A stretch of 64,000 nt of DNA from an uncultured Bacteroidales bacterium (GTDB lineage Bacteria > Bacteroidota > Bacteroidia > Bacteroidales > UBA932), in the NCBI GenBank assembly GCA_949294195.1, contig CASFGK010000006.1, positions 26,282-90,281 of the forward strand, read 5' to 3'. The notes beneath the pieces are model-generated. The model was not told the DNA's origin, ran no database searches, and was given only the letters and a program-made list of their open reading frames with translations. This document shows, piece by piece, positions 63,880-64,000 of this stretch. Every line of letters begins with the position of its first letter. Position 1 is the stretch's first letter. The translations under genes and the position numbers were made by a program.

Positions 63880-64000
63880 TCGGCCACCGATTCCGGTGAT
63901 ACTCGGCCACCTGAGTTAGAGTTGCAAAGATATCAATATTTCTTTCTCATGCTGTCTCCCCGGAGTTCAAAGCGCAGAGATTTGTGTACCAGCCTGTCCA
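63851..64000. mobile_element. Right-edge fragment of an IS21-family insertion sequence
   Basis: From TGTGCTTATT at 63851 the sequence no longer fits the cupin gene. Two copies of TCGGCCACC (63880-63888 and 63903-63911, 23 bases apart) resemble the repeated transposase-binding sites inside IS21 ends. The C-terminus of an IstB-like ATPase follows on the minus strand. The rest of the element lies outside the window, so the boundary is inferred from one end only. Confidence 0.6.
63933..64000 (-). CDS. istB: IstB-like IS21 helper ATPase, C-terminal fragment
   Basis: The minus strand from the window edge reads DRLVHKSLRFELRGDSMRKK, then Tyr and a stop. This agrees with the C-terminus of IstB proteins of Bacteroidetes IS21-like elements (D-R-(I/L)-V-H-x-x-x-R-x-E-L-x-G-(D/E)-S-x-R-K-K). 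IstB is the ATP-dependent target-selection partner of the IstA transposase. Only 22 codons are inside the window. Confidence 0.65.
   Translation of the reverse strand, partial: DRLVHKSLRFELRGDSMRKKY

Noticed and set aside
1-64000. tRNA, rRNA, riboswitch or CRISPR features
   Set aside because: I looked in the intergenic spaces and recognised no tRNA clover-leaf with the GGTTCGAATC box, no rRNA segments and no regular repeat-spacer pattern; small RNAs cannot be excluded by eye.

Overview
The window comes from a member of the Bacteroidetes, most likely order Bacteroidales. Supports for this are a ~1,090-residue SecA, an UpxY-type antiterminator at the head of a capsule locus, paired FimB/Mfa2-like lipoproteins, an HU gene followed by a tiny COX24/mS38-like basic protein and RNase G, and repeated use of the Bacteroidetes promoter pattern TTTG-N19-TAnnTTTG with few Shine-Dalgarno sequences. 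I cannot place the genus from sequence alone.

Bases 1 to about 36,300 are a housekeeping region of balanced base composition. In order it holds: the leuS 3' end and a YitT-type membrane protein; a membrane-anchored AraC regulator; the ABC-F protein EttA; secA with a bactofilin; a small heat-shock protein (minus); uvrA; two fimbria-type lipoproteins (minus); a lone DUF47/PhoU-like protein; a minus-strand run DUF362 ferredoxin - PASTA protein - RluD-type pseudouridine synthase - giant AsmA-like protein; a divergent LysE exporter and lnt; a minus-strand operon lon-ung-coaD-double thioredoxin protein; HU, a 30-residue basic ribosomal-type protein and rng; an anaerobic sulfatase-maturating enzyme; a second ABC-F protein (minus); and a secreted alpha-L-fucosidase.

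Bases 36,330 to about 63,610 are one long plus-strand capsule or exopolysaccharide locus. It opens with a ~190-bp segment bounded by inverted repeats that contains a forward promoter, read here as a phase-variable (invertible) promoter in the ON orientation. Then come UpxY, Wza, Wzc (BY-kinase), a PHP phosphatase, UDP-glucose dehydrogenase, a membrane 4,6-dehydratase and the FnlA/B/C set for UDP-L-FucNAc. At about 48,055 composition drops sharply to AT-rich, and the strain-variable cargo follows: Wzy, several glycosyltransferases, an O-acyltransferase, Wzx, an epimerase, an unusual trio (HpcH/HpaI aldolase, asparagine-synthase-like ligase lacking the catalytic Cys2, D-2-hydroxyacid dehydrogenase) and, last, the initiating sugar-1-phosphate transferase. 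Two cargo genes carry in-frame G8 homopolymers that could mediate slipped-strand switching.

The window ends in a WbuC-type cupin gene cut after about 50 codons by what looks like an IS21-family element, whose IstB C-terminus is on the minus strand at the right edge. No tRNA, rRNA or CRISPR array was recognised.
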